From contig JAGPYM010000165.1 in NCBI GenBank assembly GCA_020736575.1, forward strand, positions 1 through 10,155: 10,155 nt of DNA, given 5' to 3'. A program made the position numbers and the translations under genes. Each line of letters starts with the position of its first letter. Position 1 is the stretch's first letter. Shown here one piece after another: positions 8,589 through 10,155 of the stretch. Source of the stretch: Thelonectria olida. Its lineage: Eukaryota > Ascomycota > Sordariomycetes > Hypocreales > Nectriaceae. The notes below the pieces were generated by a model. That model worked only from the letters and a program-made list of their open reading frames with translations. It was not told the DNA's origin and ran no database searches.

Positions 8589-9245
8589 TAAATATTATAT
8601 TATTTAATAGTAATAAAAGTATTAGTAATAATATATATATATTTAAACTTATTATTATATTTAATTATATAAAAAGTATAATAATTAATAATAATAATTT
8701 AATAAAGCTTTTAATTAATAAATTAATAGTAAATAAATAATTAAATAATAATAGTTTTATTTTATTAGTTAAGTACTCTTTTATTATATTTTAAATAAAC
8801 TTATAATAAAATTATATAAAAATATATAAAATTATAAAACTTATTATTTTTTTTTATAATATAAATATTTAACTATTTTAATTTTAAATAAGTTAGCTAT
8901 TATTTAATTATATAATTATATTAAATTTCTAACTAATATAAATATTATATTAAATAATAAGCCTTTATAAAACTTACTTATTTTAATTATAATAGTCTAG
9001 TTTAAAAGTTAATTAATAGTATATTTTAAATATAAAACATGTTTAATTTATTAAAAATTTATAATAGCCTAGCTAAAAAGTATTATAAACTTATATAATA
9101 GTAATAAAAAATAAATATAAAAATAAAAGTAAAAAGTAAAATTAAAAAGTAACTATTTAAAAGTTAATAGCTAGTTATTAATAAGTAAATAATATTAATA
9201 ATTAATAATTAATAAAATAATAATAAATTAATAAGTATAAAAATT
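8585..9245 (+). pseudogene. Older inverted retroelement copy, right fragment
   Basis: This stretch aligns to the reverse complement of about 3092-2395 (for example the shared words tatttaatagta, tattatatttaatt, tattttaaataaacttat, aaaacttac, gctagtta, taagtaaata). It continues the copy interrupted at 1689, on the same strand and in the same order. It covers the stretch downstream of the chromodomain, including most of the possible extra ORF, with a gap of about 70 bp near 8815 relative to the inner element. It is more degraded than its partner; CpA/TpG remain at hardly any position, one being acatgt near 9037. Similarity is lost around 9245, so the rest of its 3' end and its LTR are absent or diverged beyond recognition. 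Confidence 0.8.
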
Positions 9246-9960
9246 ATAAGTTTATATTTTATTAATAATATTAATTAAAACTAAAAAATACTTATTATTA
9301 ATAGTAAAATAGTACTTACTATATAATATTATAAATTTTAGCCTTTTTTAACTTTTTTAAAATTACTTTTTACTTTTTATTTAAATAGATTAGCTAGCTA
9401 ATAAGTATAACTACTAATTTTTATATAATAAAATACACTTTTTAAGTAATTTTATTTATATAATAATATATATATTATAAATTATAATTATTATAACTTA
9501 GTTTATTATATAAAGCTTTAAAAAACTATTATATACTATTATAATTATAACTAATATAATTATTAATTAAATTTTTATTTTATAATATAATAGTTTAATA
9601 TTATTTATTAAAATAAGCTTAGTACTAGTATATAAGAAAAGTTTATATAAGTAAAACCTAGCTTTATATTTATTATAATAAGCTTTTTTATAGGGTTTAT
9701 AATTAGCTTTTAAGTAAAAATTCTTATTTAGTAAACCTTGCTTAAAAAACCGTATTTTAAGCCTCTAATATAAAAGTACTACTTTTTTATAATAGTTTAA
9801 TATAACTATTATAATAATAATACTTTTATTATATATTAGGGCTCTATTTTAACTATTTTACTTTTTTTAACCTATTATTAATAATTACCTTTTTAATTAT
9901 AATTTAAATATTTATATTATAGCTTATATATAACTAAGCTTAAAATAGGCAGTTTAACCT
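9246..9960. other. AT-rich DNA without recognised genes
   Basis: About 715 bp with no similarity I can see to the retroelement or to the left-hand repeat. The minus strand has one 65-codon stop-free stretch, 9764-9570, rich in Lys, Leu, Tyr and Asn (for example RLKIRFFKQGLLNK at its start). Without homology this may be chance or a decayed transposon ORF. One small less-mutated patch occurs at 9735-9770 (ccttgctt, aaccgtatt). Confidence 0.4.
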
Positions 9961-10023
9961 TATAAAACTTTTTATTTTCACTTTAGGTATATAAGAAAAT
10001 ATAATATAAAGGGACTAATTCTA

Positions 10024-10108
10024 GCAGGAGTAAGTGGAGCAACTCTAAATAATAAAGTAATAGAGTAATACTTATTACTTTTAACACTTCCAAACGCTCC
10101 AATCCTGC
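10024..10108. repeat. Foldback / terminal-inverted-repeat-like structure
   Basis: The left arm gcaggagtaagtggagc (10024-10040) pairs with the right arm gctccaatcctgc (10096-10108) with a 4-base gap. An inner pair aaagtaata / tattacttt (about 10054-10082) forms a second stem around a loop of about 10 bases. Similarity between arms may extend outward at lower identity. Outer ends reading CAGG...CCTG resemble the termini of some hAT-type elements or derived MITEs, but no matching 8-bp target duplication is visible. The segment keeps many CpA/TpG/CpG sites, unlike its surroundings. It could be a short non-autonomous element or the end of a longer one that leaves the window. Confidence 0.5.
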
Positions 10109-10155
10109 CTATAAGAAACACTTAATATATAACTACATTTATTAAGATATTAAAT

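Larger units (their letters stand above)
1690..8590 (-). mobile_element. RIP-degraded Ty3/gypsy LTR retrotransposon (chromovirus type)
   Basis: The element is bounded by two direct repeats of about 177 bp at 1690-1866 and 8412-8588. On the minus strand the order is 5' LTR, leader, Gag with CCHC knuckle, RT, RNase H, integrase, chromodomain, 3' non-coding or extra-ORF region, polypurine tract, 3' LTR. RT before integrase distinguishes Ty3/gypsy from Ty1/copia, and the chromodomain places it with chromoviruses. At about 6.9 kb it is of usual size for the group. Every domain contains multiple stops that reduce to CAA, CAG or TGG when RIP transitions are assumed, and some frameshifts. It is inserted in an inverted older copy of its own family (806-1689 and 8585-9245). 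I could not find a convincing target-site duplication. The species and family name are not determinable here. Confidence 0.9.

Noticed and set aside
9680..9705. tagggttt near 9696 as a possible telomere-like word.
   Set aside because: Single occurrence; no TTAGGG array anywhere in the window.
1..10155. tRNA, rRNA, bacterial-type operons, CRISPR arrays and intact host genes.
   Set aside because: No cloverleaf with conserved arms, rRNA-like stretch, regularly spaced repeats or long ORF with ordinary codon use was seen on either strand.

Overview
This window is gene-poor, extremely A+T-rich DNA that looks like an AT-rich repeat island of a filamentous ascomycete fungus damaged by repeat-induced point mutation (RIP). 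Over most of the window CpA, its complement TpG, and CpG are almost absent, while TpA is everywhere. C and G survive mainly in contexts RIP does not prefer (runs of C or G, CT/AG). I see no intact protein gene, tRNA or rRNA. The species cannot be named from this sequence.

The core is an LTR retrotransposon on the minus strand, about 1690-8590. It is bounded by two direct repeats of about 177 bp, the 3' LTR at 1690-1866 and the 5' LTR at 8412-8588. Reading the minus strand, and treating TAA/TAG as former Gln or Trp codons and TAC/TAT as possible former Cys or His codons, gives a Ty3/gypsy gene order. Gag (about 8300-7317) ends in a CCHC zinc knuckle. Reverse transcriptase follows (6418-5828), then the connection/RNase H region (about 5740-5230), integrase (about 5225-3730), and a chromodomain (3716-3568). 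A polypurine tract with eight G lies directly against the 3' LTR. The element is therefore a dead chromovirus-type Ty3/gypsy copy. About 1.65 kb separates the chromodomain from the polypurine tract; part of it (about 3095-2340) may be the wreck of an additional coiled-coil ORF.

The element sits inside a second, older, inverted copy of the same family. That copy is split into 806-1689 (homologous to 4425-3535 reverse-complemented: integrase C-terminus and chromodomain) and about 8585-9245 (homologous to about 3092-2395 reverse-complemented). About 450 bp present in the inner element is missing from the outer copy exactly at the insertion point.

The left flank (1-805) holds one unit and a truncated second unit of a 521-bp direct repeat; the first unit is clearly less mutated. 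The right flank (9246-10155) is unrecognised AT-rich DNA ending in a less-mutated foldback at 10024-10108. Mutation is uneven: positions 1-250, 8030-8590 and about 9960-10155 keep CpA/TpG/CpG, while the interior has lost nearly all of them. All genes here are broken; expression would not be expected.
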